From: a virus
IMG/VR virus record: IMGVR_UViG_3300025120_000526
Coordinates: 1-24,437 of that record
DNA: 24,437 bases
Direction: 5' to 3' (one strand)
This document shows, piece by piece, positions 18,002 through 24,437 of this stretch; position 1 is the first letter of the stretch, and each line of letters begins with the position of its first letter. The notes under the pieces are model-generated. The model did no database searches, was not told where the DNA came from, and saw only the letters and a program-made list of their open reading frames with translations. The translations under genes were made by a program, and so were the position numbers.

Positions 18002-20279
18002 ACTCTCCCTCCTCGGATTGTTCTAAATCGGTTAACAAACTATCTAAATTTAGTCTCTCTTCTTCCACTTCATCCGTCTTACTATCATATGTATTCTGAT
18101 AGTAAGACGTTTTCCATCCGTACTTATATGTAGTTAAAAAGTCTTGTGCCATAATGGACACTGGGACTTCATTGTCAGGATAGTTCTCTGGATTATAACT
18201 CCAGTTGCCAGAGATTGCCTGGTCAAAGAACTTTTGCATCACAGCAACAACATTAATGTAACCACGATTAGACTTCATTTCCCAAAGGAGAGTATAATTA
18301 CTCTTAAGAGATCCATATTGTGGAACAATCTGCTTAAGTGGTCCCTTTTTACTCTTCTTAATGGACAAGTAGTCTCTAGGTGGCTCAATTCCATTGGTGG
18401 CATTTGACACAACGGAACTGCTTTCTGAAGGCATTTGTGCGGACAGAGTGCTGTGCCTGAGTCCGTGCTCTTTGATAGATTCCCTAAGACTATCCCAATC
18501 ATGCGTTAATTTAATAGAAGAAATTTCATCGACATCATTCTTATATGTATCAATTGGAAGAATTCCATCTGCATATTTGGTGCGACCAAAATCATGACAC
18601 CATCCTTTCTCTTTTGCAAGTTCATTTGAAGTCTTCAAAAGATAATATTGGAATGATTCAGAGAGTCCATGAACAGCATCCCATGCTTCCTGAGAGTCGT
18701 ATGCATACCCCAGTTTAGCAAGGTAATGTGCAAGACCAATGAATCCTACTCCAAGGGATCTACGTGCCTTTGTAGCACGTTCTGCTGCTGCCACAGGATA
18801 CTCTTGATAGTCAATCAATTCTTCTAGACCACGAACAGCAAGTTCACAAAGATCCTCTAACTCTTCATCACTTTTAATCTTTCCAACATTGACTGCAGAG
18901 AGAATACACAAAGCAATCTCACCATTTTCGTCATCAATATGATTAATGGGATATGTAGGAAGAGTAATCTCTTGACAGAGATTAGACATCTCAACCTTAT
19001 CTTTGAACGATGAGTGACTATTACAGTGGTCGATGTTCATCAAATACAAACGACCAGTCTCTGCTCTCTCCTTCAGGATGTTTAGAATCAGTGCCTGCGC
19101 TCCAACAGTCTTTCTTGGAGTAAACTCATCCTGTTCATAAGCCACATAGAGATCGTCAAACTTATCAGTCCCAAAAGCATCGAACAAACCTGGTACGTCG
19201 TGCGGTGAGAAGAGGCTAATCTCTCCATTCGCAATGAAACGTTCGTAGAAAAGTTTTGAAATTTGGATTGAGTAGTCAAGTTTCCTCACTCGATTGTCTT
19301 CTGTTCCTTTATTGTTCTTGAGAACAATAATATCTTCTATTTCTTGGTGCCAGATTGGGAAGTGTACTGTGGCTGAACCTCCACGAATCCCATTTTGAGT
19401 GCAACATCGTACAGTTGATTCAAACTTTTTAAGGAACGGGATAACACCCGTGTGTTGTACTTCACCACCTCGGATCTTAGAATTGATCCCACGGATTCTG
19501 CCTGCGTTGATACCGATTCCTGCACGTTGAGCAACATACTTGCCAATCGCCATGTCACTAGAAAAGATACTATCGAGGGTGTCATCAACATCAACAAGAA
19601 CACAGCTAGCAAACTGTCGAAGCGGAGTTCGTACTCCTGCCATGATAGGTGTGGGGATGTTGATTTTGTGTTTTGAGATTGCGTCGTAGTATCGTTTGAC
19701 ATAGGACATCCTTTTTTCTTTTGGATACTCTGCAAAAATAGTCAGAGCAATCATCATATACATGAACTGTGGAGTCTCATACACTCCACTGGTACTACGA
19801 TCCTGAACCAGATACTTATCGACTACCTGACGAAGACCAGCGTAAGTAAACAGATAATCGCGGTCATGATCAATCCAAGAGTTTGCCTTAGAGACTTCCT
19901 CTAGTGAATACTTAACAAAAATAGAACCGTCATAAACTTCACGATTCACACATTGATATATGTGCTGATCAAGTGGCGGCAATTCACGCATTTTTCCATA
20001 GAGTTGCTTACGAACAGAAAACAACAAAAGACGTGCTGCAACAAATTGATAGTTTGGATGATCCAAATCAATAAGATCGCTAGCAGCACGAATCAGAATC
20101 TCTTGGATTTCTTCAGTTGTAATGCCATCATAAAACTGAATACCAGACTTCATTTCAACTTGACTCGCAGACACCCCTGCAAGACCCGTGGTTGCCTCGT
20201 CAACCATCAAATGCATCTTATCTAGGTCTAGAGGTTCAATTCGACCATCACGCTTTTTAACTTTCGTACCGTTGCTCAT
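17982..20279 (-). CDS. nrdA: Class Ia ribonucleotide reductase, large subunit
   Basis: 765 residues from the ATG at 20279 (ATGA overlap with the primase gene; an upstream TTG is unlikely). The N-terminal ATP-cone (KVKKRDGRIEPLDLDKM) for allosteric control is present. Active-site residues, numbered from this ATG: Cys226 (QFASC), Asn433/Cys435/Glu437 (SNLCQE), Cys458 (ALCILS), and the radical-transfer Tyr pair in TSYYQNT near the end. The tail ends in CESC, the thioredoxin/glutaredoxin-reduced redox pair. Complete and intron-free. It partners NrdB, encoded just downstream. Confidence 0.97.
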   Translation of the reverse strand: MSNGTKVKKRDGRIEPLDLDKMHLMVDEATTGLAGVSASQVEMKSGIQFYDGITTEEIQEILIRAASDLIDLDHPNYQFVAARLLLFSVRKQLYGKMRELPPLDQHIYQCVNREVYDGSIFVKYSLEEVSKANSWIDHDRDYLFTYAGLRQVVDKYLVQDRSTSGVYETPQFMYMMIALTIFAEYPKEKRMSYVKRYYDAISKHKINIPTPIMAGVRTPLRQFASCVLVDVDDTLDSIFSSDMAIGKYVAQRAGIGINAGRIRGINSKIRGGEVQHTGVIPFLKKFESTVRCCTQNGIRGGSATVHFPIWHQEIEDIIVLKNNKGTEDNRVRKLDYSIQISKLFYERFIANGEISLFSPHDVPGLFDAFGTDKFDDLYVAYEQDEFTPRKTVGAQALILNILKERAETGRLYLMNIDHCNSHSSFKDKVEMSNLCQEITLPTYPINHIDDENGEIALCILSAVNVGKIKSDEELEDLCELAVRGLEELIDYQEYPVAAAERATKARRSLGVGFIGLAHYLAKLGYAYDSQEAWDAVHGLSESFQYYLLKTSNELAKEKGWCHDFGRTKYADGILPIDTYKNDVDEISSIKLTHDWDSLRESIKEHGLRHSTLSAQMPSESSSVVSNATNGIEPPRDYLSIKKSKKGPLKQIVPQYGSLKSNYTLLWEMKSNRGYINVVAVMQKFFDQAISGNWSYNPENYPDNEVPVSIMAQDFLTTYKYGWKTSYYQNTYDSKTDEVEEERLNLDSLLTDLEQSEEGECESCAV

Positions 20280-21253
20280 ATTTTCTTCCAAAAATTAAAT
20301 TTAAGTTTTGCTTGCAAACCAGAATAGGTATTAGATTCTATCACAGACTGAACGTCAAGACCAGATATCACCATATCATTTATGTCTTTTTCATTAATAT
20401 TAGACGGCCAGATGACTAGCGACTGGCCAGAGTCGATTGTTTTGGATACTCGGTTGACAATTTCTCGATTTCTCGGTTCGTTATCATAGATCCAAACAGG
20501 ATTGTTAATCCCCCAAAGACCAACATCAGCGTCAGCTCCACACATAGCAATCGCATTGCGAATGAACGTACTGTCGAATGGTCCTTCCGTAACGTAGACT
20601 GGAATATCTGTTCGGACGTTATCCAATCCATAGATTTTTGGTGCATCATCATTAAACATCACGGTGATATATTTAACAGAGTTAGGATTTTCAAAATCCA
20701 GAGATCTGCCTTGAATCCCAATCAAGGATTCCTTGTAATATAGAGGAATAATAATCCTTGGTTCGTCGTATTTTATACTTTCAAAGACTTTTTTCTTTGA
20801 ATTTACATACTTTTTAAACTTTTCAGCAAAGTAAAACTTATCTGAATCAAGTTTCCTAGAAGTCAAATACCCATCTGGACGAGGATCTTCAGAGCACTTT
20901 GGAAGTTTTACTTTGTCTTTAAACTTTGGTGGTTGAAAAACAAACTTTGGTTCCTCAACCGTAAAGTTTTTGCCAGAGTGCCCTTCCTTGAACTTTTCTA
21001 GCGTATATTGCTTGTGAAGTCCTGGATCAATATCCTTCAAGAAGTTGTTGAATGAAAAAGATGCTCCACAGTTATGACACTTGAAGTTAGTATTATTCTT
21101 TACTTGGTAAATATATCCCCGTGTTTTATTCTTATTCTTCTTTGAGTCTCCACAGAGTGGGCAGCGAAAATTGTAAAGACCCGCTTTTACTCTCTTAAAC
21201 TTACTTAAACGGTTAGAAAGGAGACTAATAAACTTAGAATCAACGTGATCCAT
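20276..21253 (-). CDS. 61: DNA primase, T4 gp61-like
   Basis: 325 residues, similar in length to T4 gp61 (342). N-terminal zinc ribbon CPLC (31-34) ... CHNC (59-62), followed by a linker. A TOPRIM-type catalytic core has the Glu in YVTEGPFDS (220-228) and the acidic pair in VWIYDNEPRNREI (253-265), plus IIIPLYY and IGIQGRSLD strands before it. It makes RNA primers for lagging-strand synthesis on the gp41 helicase. It overlaps the upstream coiled-coil gene by 14 bases and nrdA by ATGA, linking primer synthesis and dNTP supply in one transcript. Confidence 0.93.
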   Translation of the reverse strand: MDHVDSKFISLLSNRLSKFKRVKAGLYNFRCPLCGDSKKNKNKTRGYIYQVKNNTNFKCHNCGASFSFNNFLKDIDPGLHKQYTLEKFKEGHSGKNFTVEEPKFVFQPPKFKDKVKLPKCSEDPRPDGYLTSRKLDSDKFYFAEKFKKYVNSKKKVFESIKYDEPRIIIPLYYKESLIGIQGRSLDFENPNSVKYITVMFNDDAPKIYGLDNVRTDIPVYVTEGPFDSTFIRNAIAMCGADADVGLWGINNPVWIYDNEPRNREIVNRVSKTIDSGQSLVIWPSNINEKDINDMVISGLDVQSVIESNTYSGLQAKLKFNFWKKI

Positions 21254-21641
21254 TCACAAAAGCAACCGCTGGTGAAATCATAACACTATTTGCGGAAGAT
21301 AACAAGGGTTTAACGAGTTTGATTGCCTGAGGATTAGATAGTATTATGACTGCTCCCAATGTTCCAATAGCAGCCCAAAATTTCCGTTCCAGTATTGATA
21401 ATCGTTTAGTAACGTTGTCATGATCGCTGTCCATTTTATCACGGAGTTTGTCGATTTTATCAAACAATATTGAGTCGATTTCCTCTTGCCTTGATATTTT
21501 TTCTTCATGAACCGCTAACATGCGCGACACATTATTATTTACCTCTGCAATTTTTTCAATAGCAGAGTCTAACTTAGAGACAAACATCTCAAAGTTTTCA
21601 AGTCTTTCTTCTAGTACTGCAACCCTAATTTGATCTGCCAT
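21240..21641 (-). CDS. Coiled-coil protein with one membrane segment, 133 aa
   Basis: Residues 5-90 form a long heptad-patterned coiled coil (VLEERLENFEMFVSKLDSAI ... ITKRLSILERKF-like repeats). Residues 91-103 plus flank (WAAIGTLGAVIILS) are a short hydrophobic membrane segment, then a less polar C-terminal tail (VMISPAVAFVNG). This shape is common in T4-like cyanophages, where it is annotated only as hypothetical. It could be a membrane-anchored oligomer. It overlaps the preceding gene by 17 bases and the primase by 14. Confidence 0.8.
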   Translation of the reverse strand: MADQIRVAVLEERLENFEMFVSKLDSAIEKIAEVNNNVSRMLAVHEEKISRQEEIDSILFDKIDKLRDKMDSDHDNVTKRLSILERKFWAAIGTLGAVIILSNPQAIKLVKPLLSSANSVMISPAVAFVNGSR

Positions 21642-21831
21642 TTGTAGGTGACCATATTTTTCTTAGACCTTTCTGATAGATGTATTTCTTTTTCTTTCTT
21701 CTCACTGGTGGATCATCACCCGCTTCTACAGTACCAGCAATTTGTCCGCCGCCAACATTATTTACGGGAGCATCTTCATACAAAGATTCCCTGACAATAG
21801 TTAAAATTTTATTGAGAATCCGTTCTTTCAT
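21625..21831 (-). CDS. Hypothetical 68-aa protein (APVNNVGGG motif)
   Basis: The N-terminus is an amphipathic helix (MKERILNKILTIVRESLYED). The centre APVNNVGGGQIAGTVEAGDDPP is a Gly-rich segment of a kind recurrent in small proteins of marine T4-like phages, and the C-terminus is basic (RRKKKKYIYQKGLRK). The neighbours and this motif suggest a virion or assembly protein; no fold is evident. It overlaps the upstream gene by 23 bases and the downstream gene by 17, so it is clearly within one transcript. Confidence 0.75.
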   Translation of the reverse strand: MKERILNKILTIVRESLYEDAPVNNVGGGQIAGTVEAGDDPPVRRKKKKYIYQKGLRKIWSPTNGRSN

Positions 21832-22204
21832 TGTAAATCTTTTGCAATTCTTTTAAACAATCAAGATCAACAGGAATATCGTGTATATAACATTTTGGAT
21901 ATTCAGGAATACGATTCAAAAACAACATAAAAGTTTTTATGATAGACCACAACTCGTTCTCAATTTTAAAGAATAACATCGGAGTTGCCGCTTCCCCAAA
22001 AATATTATAGAGAATAATGAAATGATTGATAAGGAGGGGAACTTTAAGTTCCCCTGAATTCTTATATCGTTTCAACAATCTTTTAATATACTTAAAATGA
22101 TTTAAGTCTTTATCAAAATCTTCTTTTGTTACAGATTGAGGATTTTCATAATTTTTAATCGCGAATAAGAGGAAGTTATCCTCATTCAACTCAGTAAAAA
22201 ACAT
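21809..22204 (-). CDS. Conserved hypothetical cyanophage protein, 131 aa
   Basis: It begins MFFTELNEDNFLLFAIKNYE and is mostly helical with the blocks FKYIKRLLKRYKNSGELKVPLLINHFIILYNIFG and LFFKIENELWSIIKTFMLFLNR. I recognise this as a recurrent small protein of T4-like marine phages, usually left without function. The hydrophobic helices look amphipathic rather than membrane-spanning. It starts 7 bases after the stop of the structural-like gene 22211-22729. Function unknown. Confidence 0.8.
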   Translation of the reverse strand: MFFTELNEDNFLLFAIKNYENPQSVTKEDFDKDLNHFKYIKRLLKRYKNSGELKVPLLINHFIILYNIFGEAATPMLFFKIENELWSIIKTFMLFLNRIPEYPKCYIHDIPVDLDCLKELQKIYNERTDSQ

Positions 22205-22210
22205 TTATCA

Positions 22211-22729
22211 TCAAGCTGTTGGGTATGAGTTAGATGTGCCAGTAGTGATGCCAGACATAGCAACTAAAGTTTCTGTCTTCACTCTATCAACACCATTACT
22301 ATCGGTATAGGTTGTAACACCAACCCAACCTTCATGAGTAACTCTATACGCAGAAGTAACACCTTCTGCGTTTGCTACACCGTAGACAAAGTTATCGCCA
22401 GGATTAGCAAGAACAGTACTCTCACTATACTTAGAATCAAGAATAGTATATTTTGGAAGTTGTGATACTCCAAAGGTAACACCACCAATAGCAGCACCAG
22501 AGAGTGCCATTGTACTACCAATAGTACACTGGATAGTAGATGCAATCGAAACGATTACCGCATCACCAAAGTATGTAGTGGATTTAGCGCCAAAACGAAT
22601 TATATCACCCTCTTGAGCAGATCCGGTCTGACCAAAAGAAGTGCCGGTTCCAGTAACAACACCAGTATCATAATTTAGGACGACAGCACCTACGCTATCT
22701 ACGTTGTCATTATTTCCCCAAAGTGCCAT
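22211..22729 (-). CDS. Probable virion structural protein, 172 aa
   Basis: It begins MALWGNNDNVDSVGAVVLNY and consists of beta-rich Gly/Thr/Ser segments (VVTGTGTSFGQTG, GDIIRFGAKSTTYFGDAVIV, TIQCTIGSTMALSG), with a C-terminal HEGWVGVTTYTDSNGVDRVKTETLVAMSG. This pattern is typical of a family in marine T4-like phages thought to be virion-associated. It has a perfect late promoter (22765-22772) 36 bases before the ATG and a GAGAGA ribosome site, as expected for a structural gene. The exact place in the particle is unknown. Confidence 0.8.
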   Translation of the reverse strand: MALWGNNDNVDSVGAVVLNYDTGVVTGTGTSFGQTGSAQEGDIIRFGAKSTTYFGDAVIVSIASTIQCTIGSTMALSGAAIGGVTFGVSQLPKYTILDSKYSESTVLANPGDNFVYGVANAEGVTSAYRVTHEGWVGVTTYTDSNGVDRVKTETLVAMSGITTGTSNSYPTA

Positions 22730-22764
22730 GTTTCTCTCTCTTGTTTAATTTACTTGCTATAAGA

Positions 22765-22772
22765 TATTTATA
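22765..22772 (-). promoter_or_regulatory. T4-type late promoter, exact TATAAATA
   Basis: TATAAATA on the minus strand, 36 bases before the ATG of the structural-like gene. Exact consensus and correct spacing for a gp55/gp33/gp45-dependent late promoter. Confidence 0.8.
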
Positions 22773-22775
22773 AAC

Positions 22776-22979
22776 TTACTCACCCTCACGAGCAGCAATT
22801 GCTTTAGTCACAACTTCTAAAAGTTGATCGTCCATATCAGTCTTGGTTAACTTAACTGCCTTAGAAAGAATAACAAGACAGATCTCAACCATCTTCTCAC
22901 CAAGTTCTTCATTCTCAGGAATTTTGTTGATGGCATCGGTAATAATCTTTGATGCGAGTGGAAGTAAAAATGAAAGCAT
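22776..22979 (-). CDS. Hypothetical 67-aa protein
   Basis: The N-terminus is hydrophobic (MLSFLLPLASKIITDAI), followed by ENEELGEKMVEICLVILSKAVKLTKTDMDDQLLEVVTKAIAAREGE, a set of amphipathic helices. It is not a clear signal peptide and might associate with membranes. The gene lies between two late-type transcription units, with 28 bases to the upstream gene. I know similar short frames from marine T4-like phages but no function. Confidence 0.7.
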   Translation of the reverse strand: MLSFLLPLASKIITDAINKIPENEELGEKMVEICLVILSKAVKLTKTDMDDQLLEVVTKAIAAREGE

Positions 22980-23007
22980 AGTAAATCTCAGTTTCTAATA
23001 CTATATA

Positions 23008-23499
23008 TCAATCCTTATTGGAAACCCACTTACCTTTTTCTTTATCATAACGTTTTACTTCACCGGGACGTAAACGATCTCTTGCCTCTTCGGCACGTTT
23101 GGAAAACTTACCAAACTTCATTCTATTATCTTGCTCTTTATTCTTCTTCTTCTCATCGGCAAATTTTTTCATTTGCTTAGAGTCAGCATAATCGATTTTT
23201 TCAGCAAACATAGTTCGCACTCTACGATAGTTCTGTTCGTCCATCTTGTTTACAAATTTTTTTGATGCAGCAACCATAGCATCAATAGAAGGACCATCTC
23301 CCATATTATTTGAAAGAGATACTTTCATTACAGGATAAACTCCTGAACCAGTATTATATTTATTTTGACCTGGTTCAGCAGGAGTTTGAAAATCCTGAGA
23401 AAGAAGATCTTCATCACCTTTGAATAACCTTTTATCAAATCCAGCAAAGGGTCCTGAAGCAGATGCTGCCTGAGTGTATCCACCATTTCCTATATTCAT
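23008..23499 (-). CDS. Hypothetical, probably virion-associated protein, 163 aa
   Basis: It starts MNIGNGGYTQAASASGPFAGFDKRLF; the first 55 residues are low-complexity and Gly/Ala/Pro-rich (DFQTPAEPGQNKYNTGSGVY), followed by VMKVSLSNNMGDGPSIDAMVAAS and a long, highly basic helical C-terminus (SKQMKKFADEKKKNKEQDNR, KRYDKEKGKW). The charge pattern suggests DNA or scaffold binding. An ATGA overlap with the DUF3008-like gene upstream shows co-translation. Exact function unknown. Confidence 0.75.
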   Translation of the reverse strand: MNIGNGGYTQAASASGPFAGFDKRLFKGDEDLLSQDFQTPAEPGQNKYNTGSGVYPVMKVSLSNNMGDGPSIDAMVAASKKFVNKMDEQNYRRVRTMFAEKIDYADSKQMKKFADEKKKNKEQDNRMKFGKFSKRAEEARDRLRPGEVKRYDKEKGKWVSNKD

Positions 23500-23696
23500 A
23501 AGTCGCCCATAAATTCTTTAAAAGTTTTTTTCTCAGGCAGTTTCTTATGCTTAGTAGAAGCAAAGTCTTTCGCATCACTCTTCTTCATTGATGCTGCTGC
23601 TTGAGCAACCTCAGGAGAAGGATTGGTCATGTCACCTTTCTTGGTGGCATAGACCATACCCATAAACCTTTGCTGTGCCTTAGATACTGCTGGCAT
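23496..23696 (-). CDS. DUF3008-type small protein, 66 aa
   Basis: MPAVSKAQQRFMGMVYATKKG at the N-terminus, then a helix with EVAQAAASMKKSDAKDFASTKHKKLPEK: the order 'SKAQQRxMGM.YA.KKG ... DAKDFA.TKH.xLP' is the DUF3008 signature found in many marine phages. The family has no proven function; members are small, basic and often near structural genes. It is followed by an ATGA overlap and separated from the preceding gene by one base. Confidence 0.85.
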   Translation of the reverse strand: MPAVSKAQQRFMGMVYATKKGDMTNPSPEVAQAAASMKKSDAKDFASTKHKKLPEKKTFKEFMGDL

Positions 23697-23697
23697 A

Positions 23698-24437
23698 TCA
23701 AGTCGCTTTCTTTCTGCGATTCATCTCTTTCGTCACTCTCTTCATCATAAATTGATTAGAAGGAAGACTCTGATCGCTACCACTTACTTGCTTATGCAAT
23801 GCTGCCAGTTTTTCATCTGACTGTTTTGCCATCTTAGCATCTTCTTTAATAGCACCTTTACCATACTTGGCACGAATATCTGCCTTTACTCTTTCAAGTG
23901 CAGACATACCGTCATACTTTGGTTTTTTCTTACCAAATGTATTCGGTGTGTTACTGACTGGTTTCTTATAACGGTTGTTACCATCAACACCACCACGCTC
24001 CATGCGACGATCCTTCAGTGAATCTTCGGTTGCTTCAACCATATTACCTTCCATATCATAAGACATCTTGAGACCCATTGCTCTCAACTTGTTCTTTACA
24101 AGATTGATTTTAGTAGGCATTGATCTTGAATCTTCTTCCTTTGCAGGTTTAGAGTTTTCATCCCAATATTCTCCACCAGCCTTACACTCTTCTCTCGTCT
24201 CATCTTTATCACAGGCGGGACAATAACGCATCGTGCCTTCACCTTCTAACAGTTTACCATCTGGTTCAAATGATTGATTGAGCTGCTTCATCATGGCATC
24301 AATTCTCATTTTACGATCACCAAGTTTACCGGCAAGTCCTTTATTACCAGTGGGACCCTTAACTTGTTTCTTAGCAAGTGGGTTTTTAATATCTAGATTG
24401 GGATGACCAATATATCCATCTCCAGGTTTGCCACCAA
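23698..24437 (-). CDS. Hypothetical marine-phage protein, 5' end beyond the window
   Basis: The frame is open to the right edge: 42 residues precede the first ATG (24309), beginning GGKPGDGYIGHPNLDIKNPL and continuing with a Gly/Lys-rich stretch, so the ATG at 24309 is probably internal and the true start lies outside. The visible 245 residues include a CxxC-type knuckle (RYCPACDKDETREECKAGG), a conserved-looking TKINLVKNKLRAMGLKMSY block, and a basic helical C-terminus (MMKRVTKEMNRRKKAT). Similar proteins occur in T4-like cyanophages near structural genes. Function unknown. Confidence 0.7.
   Translation of the reverse strand, partial: GGKPGDGYIGHPNLDIKNPLAKKQVKGPTGNKGLAGKLGDRKMRIDAMMKQLNQSFEPDGKLLEGEGTMRYCPACDKDETREECKAGGEYWDENSKPAKEEDSRSMPTKINLVKNKLRAMGLKMSYDMEGNMVEATEDSLKDRRMERGGVDGNNRYKKPVSNTPNTFGKKKPKYDGMSALERVKADIRAKYGKGAIKEDAKMAKQSDEKLAALHKQVSGSDQSLPSNQFMMKRVTKEMNRRKKAT

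Noticed and set aside
1-24437. CRISPR array, insertion sequence or plus-strand gene
   Set aside because: No regularly spaced repeats, no transposase and no plus-strand frame with a family motif were seen.

Overview
The window looks like part of the genome of a T4-like marine myovirus, most probably a cyanophage of Synechococcus or Prochlorococcus. The evidence is a T4-type primase (gp61) next to class Ia ribonucleotide reductase genes, T4-type late promoter boxes (TATAAATA), a tRNA cluster, and several small proteins of a kind recurrent in marine T4-like phages. No photosynthesis gene lies in the window, so the host is an inference. All genes are on the minus strand, so transcription runs from high to low coordinates.

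Layout in the direction of transcription. (1) 24437-21625: virion-associated or uncharacterised cyanophage genes, including a DUF3008-type protein, a probable structural protein behind a perfect late promoter, and a gene cut by the right edge. (2) 21641-16811: coiled-coil/membrane protein, primase 61, nrdA and nrdB, tightly overlapping. (3) 16775-15979: a 53-codon ORF, a GIY-YIG-type endonuclease with a TTG start, and a small acidic protein. (4) 15933-15109 and 13179-13032: tRNA genes for Lys(UUU), Arg(UCU), Asn(GUU), Val(UAC), Ile(UAU) and Met/Ile2(CAU), plus a degenerate Tyr(GUA)-like tRNA. Strong hairpins and an unexplained 147-base stretch lie between them. (5) 15070-13180: small genes for zinc-ribbon and membrane proteins and an orphan Phd/YefM-like antitoxin. 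(6) 12978-12220: three hypothetical genes and a pair of hairpin-forming repeats. (7) 12055-953: a surface-sugar island. (8) 798-1: a secreted outer-membrane beta-barrel-like protein and two hypothetical genes, the last cut by the left edge.

The sugar island is the most striking part. gmd and fcl convert GDP-mannose to GDP-L-fucose. After a terminator, an 11-gene operon begins with a GDP-mannose 3,5-epimerase-like enzyme (expected product GDP-L-galactose). Two tandem GT11 fucosyltransferase-like genes follow, then seven other proven or likely glycosyltransferases and a GalE-like epimerase. Nearly every junction is an ATGA overlap. The phage thus appears to make its own activated deoxysugars and transferases, for glycan on virions or on the host envelope. 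An exported barrel protein is encoded next to it.

Expression signals visible by eye are sigma70-like promoters (TTGACA with 17-18 base spacers), several of them inside the 3' ends of genes ahead of tRNA blocks; T4-like late boxes; and three intrinsic terminators.
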